Positions 1-9,330 of a DNA stretch of 64,000 nt are shown in pieces. The stretch covers positions 19,676,164 to 19,740,163 of the forward strand of contig NC_063274.1 in NCBI RefSeq assembly GCF_910591885.1, written 5' to 3'. Source of the DNA: Bombus terrestris. Lineage: Eukaryota > Arthropoda > Insecta > Hymenoptera > Apidae. The notes under the pieces were generated by a model. It was not told the origin of the DNA, did no database searches, and saw nothing but the letters and a program-made list of their open reading frames with translations. A program made the position numbers and the translations under genes. Position 1 is the first letter of the stretch; every line of letters starts with the position of its first letter.

Positions 1-16
1 CCCTCCAAGCTCAAGA
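1..16. other. 16-bp stub before scaffold gap
   Basis: Sixteen called bases precede the gap. They do not resemble the satellite monomer and are too short to assign. They could belong to the 5' part of the retrotransposon or to flanking DNA. Confidence 0.6.
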
Positions 17-216
17 NNNNNNNNNNNNNNNNNNNNNNNNNNNNNNNNNNNNNNNNNNNNNNNNNNNNNNNNNNNNNNNNNNNNNNNNNNNNNNNNNNNN
101 NNNNNNNNNNNNNNNNNNNNNNNNNNNNNNNNNNNNNNNNNNNNNNNNNNNNNNNNNNNNNNNNNNNNNNNNNNNNNNNNNNNNNNNNNNNNNNNNNNNN
201 NNNNNNNNNNNNNNNN
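17..216. other. Assembly gap of 200 N
   Basis: Exactly 200 consecutive N. A round number usually marks a scaffold join of unknown true length. It removes the start of ORF1, the 5' UTR and promoter of the retrotransposon, and the 5' junction (including any target-site duplication). Confidence 0.99.
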
Positions 217-217
217 C

Positions 218-1549
218 CCCTGCGCACCGCAGTCGCAGGAAACTATCATCGAAACATTAAAAAAAAAAAACGACCTACTAAGGAAAAAAGCAACCAGACA
301 GCCCACACCCCTGGTCACATCACCGATAACCACGAACAAAAACAATGCCGCCCGGACAAGTACCTCCCCCGCCGCTCCGCCAAAAAAAACAACAACACCA
401 CAACATTCAACATTACTGAAAAACCAAAATTATAAAGGCCTGCCACCCAGCCACCCCGCTGAAGAACAGGCAGACCCCCCCACATCGGCAAAAGGGGCCA
501 GGCCACCCCCCATCAAAATAACATTACAAGACCCAAAAGATACAATAGCACTCATGGAAACTTCACTCAAAATCAAGAATTTCCACATCAAAAGAATCCA
601 CTCAGGTAAGCATGTGCTTTACCTCCAAAACATAAATGACTACACAAATGCAAAAAAAATACTGACTGCAGCCAACACGGCCTACTTCACATACACTCCA
701 AAATCTCAAAAACCCCATACGTATCTACTAAAAGGTCTAGGTAACAGCTACACAGAAGCGGAAATACTAGAAGATCTGAAAGCCCTGAATATCGAAGAAG
801 TCAACTTCACCAAAGTGACCCGATTCACAACAAGAAAATCAAGGGAGAACAACACATTGCTCCCAATCTATATAATTCAAGTCTCCCCCGATAGCAATAT
901 CGGGAACCTATTAAAAATAAACAGACTCAACTATCTAAAAATAGCATGGGAAAAAATAAAAAAAAACAACGATATCACGCAGTGCTACAAATGCCAGCGA
1001 ATAGGCCACACTGCACAAAACTGTAACCTAAATTATCGCTGTGTAAAATGCACTGAACCGCACGGGCCAGGTGAGTGCAAAATAAAAAAAGAAGCAGTAG
1101 TCAGCAAAGAAAAAATCTACTGCGTAAACTGCAAAAACTACGGACATCCTGCATCTTACAAAGGATGTCCAAAACTCGTCGAACTCCGGAAAAAGATTAA
1201 TGAAAAAATCACCAAAGCAAAAACATCAAAAACCGAAAGAATCGCCAAAATAAGCCGTAAGTACGTCCCCGAGCTAAAGTTCGCGGATATAGTAAAACAA
1301 AAAACAAGTATAAACGAGACAAGCCCGCTAGTAACAAACTTAGCGGCACAAGCCAAACAAAACCCAAACCCAACAATAGACGCACCCCAAATAAGCATAA
1401 TAAATGTCATTGAAGACTTCAAAAAAAGCATCTTAAAAGCACTAAACGACCAACAAACCCAACTAAACGAAATCAAAAAAGCACTAAATACGCATGAAGA
1501 AAGAATCGATTCCATCTTCAACATCATCGAAAATATAGACGAAGATTAG
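218..1549 (+). CDS. Retrotransposon ORF1 (Gag-like, three CCHC zinc knuckles), 5' partial
   Basis: This is the likely nucleic-acid chaperone and RNP protein of the element. The frame is open from the gap edge to the TAG at 1547-1549 (443 visible codons). The ATG at 554 is therefore internal, and the true start lies in or before the gap. Counting residues from 218: residues 1-95 are rich in Pro, Thr, Ala and Lys. Residues about 100-170 look like the RRM-like segment seen ahead of the knuckles in Jockey-type ORF1 proteins. From about 170 the sequence resembles the PRE_C2HC domain. Three Cys/His knuckles follow at 256-269 (CX2CX4HX4C), 275-287 (CX2CX3HX4C) and 302-317 (CX2CX4HX6C). The last 45 residues have a heptad-like pattern and may form a coiled coil. 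The stop overlaps the open frame of ORF2 by 11 nt. Family assignment is firm; exact domain limits are inferred. Confidence 0.88.
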   Translation, partial: PCAPQSQETIIETLKKKNDLLRKKATRQPTPLVTSPITTNKNNAARTSTSPAAPPKKTTTPQHSTLLKNQNYKGLPPSHPAEEQADPPTSAKGARPPPIKITLQDPKDTIALMETSLKIKNFHIKRIHSGKHVLYLQNINDYTNAKKILTAANTAYFTYTPKSQKPHTYLLKGLGNSYTEAEILEDLKALNIEEVNFTKVTRFTTRKSRENNTLLPIYIIQVSPDSNIGNLLKINRLNYLKIAWEKIKKNNDITQCYKCQRIGHTAQNCNLNYRCVKCTEPHGPGECKIKKEAVVSKEKIYCVNCKNYGHPASYKGCPKLVELRKKINEKITKAKTSKTERIAKISRKYVPELKFADIVKQKTSINETSPLVTNLAAQAKQNPNPTIDAPQISIINVIEDFKKSILKALNDQQTQLNEIKKALNTHEERIDSIFNIIENIDED

Positions 1550-1628
1550 CCAAAACACACCCGCCCACCAATCACAGCAGAAAACAAACCAGATAAAAGT
1601 TAAACATCTGAAAATCATATCAATAAAC
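1536..1628 (+). promoter_or_regulatory. ORF1/ORF2 junction without an AUG for ORF2
   Basis: The ORF2 frame is closed by TAG at 1536-1538 and open from 1539, overlapping the ORF1 stop (1547-1549) in the +1 frame. No ATG occurs in the ORF2 frame before the endonuclease begins. The first conserved endonuclease Asn is at 1626-1628. ATA at 1593-1595 sits where an ORF2 start would be expected and could be a lost ATG. Alternatives are +1 frameshifting at the ORF1 stop, or reinitiation at a non-AUG codon. All three are inference. Confidence 0.5.
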
Positions 1629-4600
1629 GCCAACTCTCTAATCTCAAACCAAAAAAGATACAGCCTACTAACTCTAATTAAGAAAGAAACCCCCGACATA
1701 GTACTTATCTCAGAAACCAAACTGAACTATAGACATAAGGTGCAATACAAAAACTACTCTATAATAAGACATGACAGACCAAACGCCACCCAAGGAGGAG
1801 GAACGGCAATCCTCATAAAAAACCCCCTGAAGTTCAAAACAATACAAAACGACAAAATAACAAACTTCAAAATCCTAGAGACGACGATCATAAAAATAAA
1901 AATAAACAATAAGGAAAACTTATTTATCTCTGCAGCCTACGCAGCCTACGGAAACCAGAAACAATTTAACGACGAATTCGACAATCTCTTCCAACTTTTA
2001 CAGCTCGACAAACAGGAAAACTACTACATAATAGCCGGTGACCTTAACGCCAAACATACCAGCTGGAAAAACGAAATAAACAACACGAGAGGAAACTCCG
2101 TCAGAACCTGGCTAGACAATAAAAGCATCTTCTACAAAACAAACCTTTATGGCTCCGAGCTACCCTCTTACCCAAAAGGACGCTCCTACCTAGACATATG
2201 CCTAGCAGACGCCCGAATAAAATTCCAAAACTTACGACCAAATAACACTCTCAAAACCATAGACTACGACAGCGACCATAACGCCATAGTATTTCAGATA
2301 AGCAAAAACACATCCGACTACCTAACACTCGAAACGCAGACCGAAACACCCAGGTACAACTACAAAAAGACAGACTGGAAAAAGTTCCAAAACCTGCTCG
2401 AACAGAACTGTGACCTAAAAATCTACAACAATGTCAACCTAACAGACAGACAAATCGACTCGTTCATAGACGAAATAGAAAAACATATACAAATCGCCCT
2501 ACAAGAATCCGTACCGACATTTAAAAAAAAAGACTCCTGCGAGCCATATATAAACTATAAAATAAAAAAACTACAACGAGATAAAAGCTACATACTATCG
2601 AAATTAAACCACCTAAGACACAACTACTCTTACGACAAAAGAGAAGACATAGAATTCCTAAAGTACCTGCTACACGAAATAAAATCACAACTAAAACAAG
2701 AATTCGCAAACTCTATAAATCAATACTGGACAAACAAAATAAAAAATATCTCCAAAAAAGACTCTGCTAGCATGTTCCCGCAGATAAATCAAATCTTCAG
2801 ACCAAAGGAACAAAACTCCATCCCGCCCCTCAAACTGCCTCCAGAAAAAGCCTCCCTCATCCAAGAAGCAGGCATCGAGATACACAACACCAACAAAGAC
2901 GCAGAGGGCAACTTCATAATATCAAAAACAACGGAAAAACTAGACATTATCGGCACCCACTTCGCCAAAACTCACACACAAAACGAACACATGGGCCGAG
3001 AACAATTAAACAGAATTATCATCGCCGAAACAAACATACTAAAAAATAAAATAAAACAAGACATAGCGCTAAACAAAACAGTCTGCACATTCTCAAACGA
3101 AAACACATCGGACGACCCCAAACAGCCCGACCCAGAAATAAACTACTTCACAAACTTCAATCAACTAAGCACAATCTTCTCCACGCTAAACAACAAAAAA
3201 TCCGCCGGCTTCGATGGCATCCCAAACATCTCGCTCAAACGCCTACCAAACAAAATAAAATGGTACTACACAGTACTGTTTAATAATGCACTAAACAACA
3301 CGTACTTCCCCAAAAAATGGAAAAAAGCCAAACTCATAGCCATTACAAAAAAAAATAAAGACGGCTCATCACCTGCAAACCTACGACCCATAAGCCTCCT
3401 CCCCAACATAAGCAAAGTATACGAAATGATCATAAACAACCCCCTAGCAGCCTTCTGCTCAAAAAATAAGATAATCCCGGAAAACCAATTCGGCTTCCGC
3501 CACAAACACTCCACAATCCACGCAATAAACAAACTTACGTCTGATATCTGCTGGGCACTTAACGCAAACCAGCGAGTAGCCGCCTGCCTAATAGACATCG
3601 AAAAAGCCTTCGACACCGTCTGGATCCCAGGGCTCATTTATAAAATGATCAAAAAGAATTTCCCCGAATACCTAATCAAAATAGTATGGGACATGGTAAC
3701 AAACAAAACTTTCATAATGACCGACGGCTCGCACACTTCAAGCAAAGAATTCTCCATAGAGAACGGCCTGCAACAAGGAACAGTAAATTCCCCGCTACTC
3801 TTCAGCATCTACAATAACGACTTACTAAACCTCTTTAACCTCAACACATCCACACACAAACGCTCCATAGCCTTCGCGGATGACCTAATCATCTACGTAA
3901 CAGGCCGCAAAACCAAAACGATAAGAACGGAATTGCAAGAACTCTTCAACAAAATCAGCGATCACTATCATACATGGAAACTAAAAATTAACGCAAGCAA
4001 ATGCGAAACCATACTATTCAGACCCAGAACAAGCAAAATCGGCCCAGCAGAAAGGGAACAAGTCAGGAAATTCCGCCTAAAAGAAAAAGCAAACGAAGAG
4101 AACCTCATACCACACAAAAACTGCGTAAAATACCTAGGAATAAACATAGATGAAAAACTAAATTATAAGCAACACATCGAAATCCAACTCTCCAAAGCCA
4201 GCAAAGCCTTTTGGAATACAAAAAGGCTGTTTTACTCCAGACTTCTCGATAGCAAAGTAAAAATCATGTGCTACCAATCGCTAATAAGACCCATTATAAC
4301 CTACGGCTGCCCAATATGGTACAACATACCTGCGTCAATAATGGAAAAAATTCGCATATTTGAAAGAAAATGCATCAGAGCTTGCCTGAGCATTTACAGA
4401 TCAGAACACAGCGGATACAGAAAATACGTAAAAAACAAAAAAATATACGACTTAGCCAACATCCACCGCATCGACTGTCACATCCTAAAACTAACGAGAA
4501 ATCACTTCTCGCAAGCCGCGAAGATCAAAGAAAACAGCCTAATCTTCGGCTGCTTATACCCAAACGACGCATACTTCAAAAACACTCTGTTAACAGGCTA

Positions 4601-4898
4601 CATCCCCGCCGAAGCCTTTCTATACCTAGACGAAAGAAACTATCTCCAAGACCAAAACAACATACCCATAATTTATCATATGCAAAGGAAAATAGGAATG
4701 AAATCTATTCAATACGAGGAAAACCTAGATGGCCGCACGGCAGACACTAGGTGGAGATACAACATGGCCCTCCCCCAAAAGGATACAGAAGACAAACACA
4801 GAAAAAACACAAAAAAATACTGGTGGATACGGAATCCTCAACAAAAACAACAAGATAAAGAGCCACAGAACGGCAACGCTCACCGAATCAAAGTGTAA
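1593..4898 (+). CDS. Retrotransposon ORF2: APE-like endonuclease plus reverse transcriptase
   Basis: This polyprotein would nick target DNA and reverse-transcribe element RNA at the nick. The start is placed at ATA 1593 because endonuclease homology begins there. A GTG at 1740 would delete the first endonuclease strand and two catalytic residues. The frame is open from 1539. Counting from 1593, the endonuclease shows Asn12 (SINANS), Glu41 (ISETK), Tyr116, Asp150 and Asn152 (GDLNAKH), and Asp228-His229 (SDHNA). The RT shows SAGFDG near 537, LRPISLL near 597, the FGFRHKHST block near 633, Asp668 in DIEKAFDTVW, NGLQQGT and FADD at 761-764. A post-RT region with KYLGINID, RPIITYGCPIW and a basic tail ends at TAA 4896-4898. 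The total is about 1101 codons, near full length for Jockey-type ORF2. No RNase H domain is seen. All catalytic positions are present, so only the missing AUG argues against activity. Confidence 0.9.
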   Translation: MKVKHLKIISINANSLISNQKRYSLLTLIKKETPDIVLISETKLNYRHKVQYKNYSIIRHDRPNATQGGGTAILIKNPLKFKTIQNDKITNFKILETTIIKIKINNKENLFISAAYAAYGNQKQFNDEFDNLFQLLQLDKQENYYIIAGDLNAKHTSWKNEINNTRGNSVRTWLDNKSIFYKTNLYGSELPSYPKGRSYLDICLADARIKFQNLRPNNTLKTIDYDSDHNAIVFQISKNTSDYLTLETQTETPRYNYKKTDWKKFQNLLEQNCDLKIYNNVNLTDRQIDSFIDEIEKHIQIALQESVPTFKKKDSCEPYINYKIKKLQRDKSYILSKLNHLRHNYSYDKREDIEFLKYLLHEIKSQLKQEFANSINQYWTNKIKNISKKDSASMFPQINQIFRPKEQNSIPPLKLPPEKASLIQEAGIEIHNTNKDAEGNFIISKTTEKLDIIGTHFAKTHTQNEHMGREQLNRIIIAETNILKNKIKQDIALNKTVCTFSNENTSDDPKQPDPEINYFTNFNQLSTIFSTLNNKKSAGFDGIPNISLKRLPNKIKWYYTVLFNNALNNTYFPKKWKKAKLIAITKKNKDGSSPANLRPISLLPNISKVYEMIINNPLAAFCSKNKIIPENQFGFRHKHSTIHAINKLTSDICWALNANQRVAACLIDIEKAFDTVWIPGLIYKMIKKNFPEYLIKIVWDMVTNKTFIMTDGSHTSSKEFSIENGLQQGTVNSPLLFSIYNNDLLNLFNLNTSTHKRSIAFADDLIIYVTGRKTKTIRTELQELFNKISDHYHTWKLKINASKCETILFRPRTSKIGPAEREQVRKFRLKEKANEENLIPHKNCVKYLGINIDEKLNYKQHIEIQLSKASKAFWNTKRLFYSRLLDSKVKIMCYQSLIRPIITYGCPIWYNIPASIMEKIRIFERKCIRACLSIYRSEHSGYRKYVKNKKIYDLANIHRIDCHILKLTRNHFSQAAKIKENSLIFGCLYPNDAYFKNTLLTGYIPAEAFLYLDERNYLQDQNNIPIIYHMQRKIGMKSIQYEENLDGRTADTRWRYNMALPQKDTEDKHRKNTKKYWWIRNPQQKQQDKEPQNGNAHRIKV

Positions 4899-5107
4899 AT
4901 ATGTAAATATGTAAATAGATAAACAAATATTATACTAATCCCACAGAACACCCCTCCCCGCTCCTCCCAGTCCATCCCCTCCCAACCCCTCCCTAATAGG
5001 CTAGCGAACTGTCCTGTTTTTGCGTCCAGGCTTTCAGGACATAAATTAAAATATCGTACATAGGCACAGCGCAACAGCGGCTTAATTTTATTTTATTTAG
5101 CAATAAT

Positions 5108-5113
<6 letters not shown>

Positions 5114-5139
<26 letters not shown>
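5114..5139 (+). repeat. Internal poly(A) run of 26 A
   Basis: An uninterrupted A26 about 150 bp before the terminal tail. No AATAAA lies immediately upstream. It could be a normal A-rich part of the 3' UTR, or the fossil tail of an older 3' end to which the following 150 bp was added. Confidence 0.95.
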
Positions 5140-5146
<7 letters not shown>

Positions 5147-5277
5147 GAATGTAATAATGCATGGCTACGTCGTACCGCCGCGTATCGGTACTCTTGCCTG
5201 TACCACCCTACAATTAGAATTCAGCGTTTATTCTGGAAAAAAATGATGTAAAAAAAATATGTAAATAACCTGGAACA

Positions 5278-5283
5278 AATAAA
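5278..5283 (+). terminator. AATAAA polyadenylation signal
   Basis: A canonical hexamer ending 7 bases before the terminal A run, in a typical place for the element's own 3' processing signal, though closer to the tail than in most host mRNAs. Confidence 0.7.
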
Positions 5284-5290
5284 CAGAGAT

Positions 5291-5313
5291 AAAAAAAAAA
5301 AAAAAAAAAAAAA
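5291..5313 (+). repeat. Terminal poly(A) tail (23 A) of the retrotransposon
   Basis: An A23 tract ending the element. The next base (5314) is the G at position 4 of a satellite monomer, so up to three bases of that monomer (aac) are missing or absorbed into the tail. This fits 3'-first integration by target-primed reverse transcription. Confidence 0.93.
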
Positions 5314-7380
5314 GTATAACGTTATATACGATAACGATATAACGTATAACGTTATATACTATATCGATTTAACGTAAAACGTTATATACTATATCGATGT
5401 AACGTAAAACGTTATATACTATATCGATATAACGTATAACGTTAAAAACTATATCGTTATAACGTATAACGTTATATACTATATGGATATAATGTATAAC
5501 GTTATATACGATAACGATATAACGTATAACGTTATATGCTATAACGATATAACGTATAACGTTATATACGATAACGATATAGCGTATAACGTTAAAAACT
5601 ATATCGTTATAACGTATAACGTTATATACTATATGGATATAATGTATAACGTTATATACTATAACGATATAACGTAAAACGTTATATACGATAACGATAT
5701 AACGTATAACGTTATAAGCTATATCGTTATAACGTATAACGTGATATGCTATAACGATATAACGTATAACGTTATATACGATAACGATATAACGTATAAC
5801 GTTAAAAACTATATCGTTATAACGTATAACGTTATATACTATATCGATATAATGTATAACGTTATATACGATAACGATATAACGTATAACGTTATATACG
5901 ATAACGATATAACGTATAACGTTATGAACTATAAAGATATAACGTATAACGTTATATACGATAACGATATAACGTATAACGTTATGTACTATAACGATAT
6001 AACGTATAACGTTATATACGATAACGATATAACGTATAACGTTATAAACTATATCGTTATAACGTATAACGTTATGTAGTATTACGATATAACGTATAAC
6101 GTTATATACTATAACGATATACCGTATAACGTTATATACGATAACGATATAACGTATAACGTTAAAAACTATATCGTTATAACGTATAACGTTATATACT
6201 ATATCGATATAATGTATAACGTTATATACGATAACGATATAACGTATAACGTTATGTACTATAACGATATAACGTATAACGTTATATACGATAACGATAT
6301 AACGTATAACGTTAAAAACTATATCGTTATAACGTATAACGTTATATACTATATGGATATAATGTATAACGTTATATACGATAACGATATAACGTATAAC
6401 GTTATATACGATAACGATATAACGTATAACGTTATATACGATAACGATATAACGTATAACGTTATGAACTATAAAGATATAACGTATAACGTTATATACG
6501 ATAACGATATAACGTATAACGTTATGTACTATAACGATATAACGTATAACGTTATATACGATAACGATATAACGTATAACGTTATATACTATATCGATTT
6601 AACGTAAAACGTTATATACTATATCGATGTAACGTAAAACGTTATATACTATATCGATATAACGTATAACGTTAAAAACTATATCGTTATAACGTATAAC
6701 GTTATATACTATATGGATATAATGTATAACGTTATATACGATAACGATATAACGTATAACGTTATATGCTATAACGATATAACGTATAACGTTATATACG
6801 ATAACGATATAGCGTATAACGTTAAAAACTATATCGTTATAACGTATAACGTTATATACTATATGGATATAATGTATAACGTTATATACTATAACGATAT
6901 AACGTAAAACGTTATATACGATAACGATATAACGTATAACGTTATAAGCTATATCGTTATAACGTATAACGTGATATGCTATAACGATATAACGTATAAC
7001 GTTATATACGATAACGATATAACGTATAACGTTAAAAACTATATCGTTATAACGTATAACGTTATATACTATATCGATATAATGTATAACGTTATATACG
7101 ATAACGATATAACGTATAACGTTATATACGATAACGATATAACGTATAACGTTATGAACTATAAAGATATAACGTATAACGTTATATACGATAACGATAT
7201 AACGTATAACGTTATGTACTATAACGATATAACGTATAACGTTATATACGATAACGATATAACGTATAACGTTATAAACTATATCGTTATAACGTATAAC
7301 GTTATGTAGTATTACGATATAACGTATAACGTTATATACTATAACGATATACCGTATAACGTTATATACGATAACGATAT
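5314..7380. repeat. Higher-order repeat pair, offset 1230 bp
   Basis: 5314-6150 matches 6544-7380 with no difference that I saw by eye, including rare variants (cgattt, cgatgt, agcgtataac, gtgatatgct, accgtataac). The offset is 41 monomers. A third partial copy of the same start lies at 8821 onward, 2250 bp after the second. Confidence 0.85.
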
Positions 7381-7740
7381 AACGTATAACGTTATGTACT
7401 ATAACGATATAACGTATAACGTTATATACTCTAACGATATAACGTATAACGTTATAAACTATATCGTTATAACGTATAACGTTATGTACTATAACGATAT
7501 AACGTATAACGTTATGTAGTATTACGATATAACGTATAACGTTATGTAGTATTACGATATAACGTATAACGTTATGTATTATTACGATATAACGTATAAC
7601 GTTATATGCTATAACGATATAACGTATAACGTTATGTAGTATTACGATATAACGTATAACGTTATGTAGTATTACGATATAACGTATAACGTTATATGCT
7701 ATATCCATATAACGTATAACGTTATATACTATAACGATAT

Positions 7741-8040
7741 AACGTATAACGTTATGTACTATAACGATATAACGTATAACGTTGTATACGATAACGATAT
7801 AACGTATAACGTTATAAACTATATCGTTATAACGTATAACGTTATATACGATAACGATATAACGTATAACGTTAAAAACTATATCGTTATAACGTATAAC
7901 GTTATGTACTATAACGATATAACGTATAACGTTGTATACGATAACGATATAACGTATAACGTTATAAACTATATCGTTATAACGTATAACGTTATATACG
8001 ATAACGATATAACGTATAACGTTAAAAACTATATCGTTAT
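7741..8040. repeat. 150-bp perfect tandem duplication (5 monomers x 2)
   Basis: 7741-7890 and 7891-8040 are identical, each holding the same ordered five variants, including the rare gttgtatacg and gttaaaaact. Confidence 0.9.
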
Positions 8041-9330
8041 AACGTATAACGTTATATACTATATGGATATAATGTATAACGTTATATACTATAACGATAT
8101 AACGTAAAACGTTATATACGATAACGATATAACGTATAACGTTATATACGATAACGATATAACGTATAACGTTATATACGATAACGATATAACGTATAAC
8201 GTTAAAAACTATATCGTTATAACGTATAACGTTATATACTATATGGATATAATGTATAACGTTATATACTATAACGATATAACGTAAAACGTTATATACG
8301 ATAACGATATAACGTATAACGTTATAAGCTATATCGTTATAACGTATAACGTGATATGCTATAACGATATAACGTATAACGTTATATACGATAACGATAT
8401 AACGTATAACGTTAAAAACTATATCGTTATAACGTATAACGTTATATACTATATCGATATAATGTATAACGTTATATACGATAACGATATAACGTATAAC
8501 GTTATGTACTATAACGATATAACGTATAACGTTATATACGATAACGATATAACGTATAACGTTAAAAACTATATCGTTATAACGTATAACGTTATATACT
8601 ATATGGATATAATGTATAACGTTATATACGATAACGATATAACGTATAACGTTATATACGATAACGATATAACGTATAACGTTATATACGATAACGATAT
8701 AACGTATAACGTTATGAACTATAAAGATATAACGTATAACGTTATATACGATAACGATATAACGTATAACGTTATGTACTATAACGATATAACGTATAAC
8801 GTTATATACGATAACGATATAACGTATAACGTTATATACTATATCGATTTAACGTAAAACGTTATATACTATATCGATGTAACGTAAAACGTTATATACT
8901 ATATCGATATAACGTATAACGTTAAAAACTATATCGTTATAACGTATAACGTTATATACTATATGGATATAATGTATAACGTTATATACGATAACGATAT
9001 AACGTATAACGTTATATGCTATAACGATATAACGTATAACGTTATATACGATAACGATATAACGTATAACGTTAAAAACTATATCGTTATAACGTATAAC
9101 GTTATATACTATATGGATATAATGTATAACGTTATATACTATAACGATATAACGTATAACGTTATATACTATATCGATATAACGTTTAACGTTATATACG
9201 ATAACGATATAACGTATAACGTTATATACTATATCGATATAACGTATAACGTTATGTACTATAACGATATAACGTATAACGTTATATACGATAACGATAT
9301 AACGGATAACGTTATATACGATAGCGATAT

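Larger units (their letters stand above)
4899..5290 (+). other. 3' UTR of the retrotransposon
   Basis: Non-coding. It opens with three close copies of an atgtaaat-like motif (4897-4920), then has a pyrimidine-rich stretch at about 4949-4995 dominated by C, an AT-rich stretch, an internal A run at 5114-5139 and a GC-richer 60-bp patch near 5160-5215. A second tatgtaaata motif occurs near 5258. The 3' UTR is presumably recognised by the RT to start reverse transcription; that role is inferred from the family. Confidence 0.75.
217..5313 (+). mobile_element. Jockey-like non-LTR retrotransposon, 5' end lost in gap
   Basis: The order is ORF1 with three zinc knuckles, ORF2 with an APE-like endonuclease then a reverse transcriptase, a 3' UTR, AATAAA and a poly(A) tail. 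There are no long terminal repeats, and no RNase H or integrase follows the RT. That is the layout of LINE-type elements. The ORF1 domain ahead of the knuckles, the endonuclease and RT motifs, and the conserved region after the RT fit the Jockey superfamily best, although the clade is a judgement without a tree. The coding strand is strongly A-rich. Both ORFs are free of internal stops and frameshifts over the visible 4.7 kb, suggesting a young copy. The 3' end joins the satellite with no intervening bases. The 5' end is unknown. Confidence 0.9.
5314..9120. repeat. Array edge subfamily next to the retrotransposon
   Basis: Monomers here carry variants rare or absent further in: C blocks ending cgattt or cgatgt, gttatgaact with ataaagatat, and atatggatat followed by aatgtataac. 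This gives a distinct edge domain of about 127 monomers, with its own local duplications. Confidence 0.7.

Noticed and set aside
315..506. Minus-strand frames inside ORF1 and ORF2 (315-506, 1156-1527, 1484-1720, 2521-2709, 2691-2885, 3266-3637, 4880-5074) and plus-strand frames 4370-4750 and 4729-4914
   Set aside because: They are shadows of the A-rich retrotransposon coding strand, with no recognisable domains, and overlap the well-supported ORFs.
1740..4898. ORF2 starting at GTG 1740
   Set aside because: This start removes the conserved Asn (1626) and Glu (1713) of the endonuclease. Homology clearly continues upstream to about 1600.
217..5313. LTR retrotransposon, R1/R2 site-specific element or I-type element
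   Set aside because: There are no LTRs, protease or integrase. R2 has one ORF with a different endonuclease. No RNase H follows the RT as in I-type elements. R1 remains the nearest alternative but the Jockey-like layout fits better.
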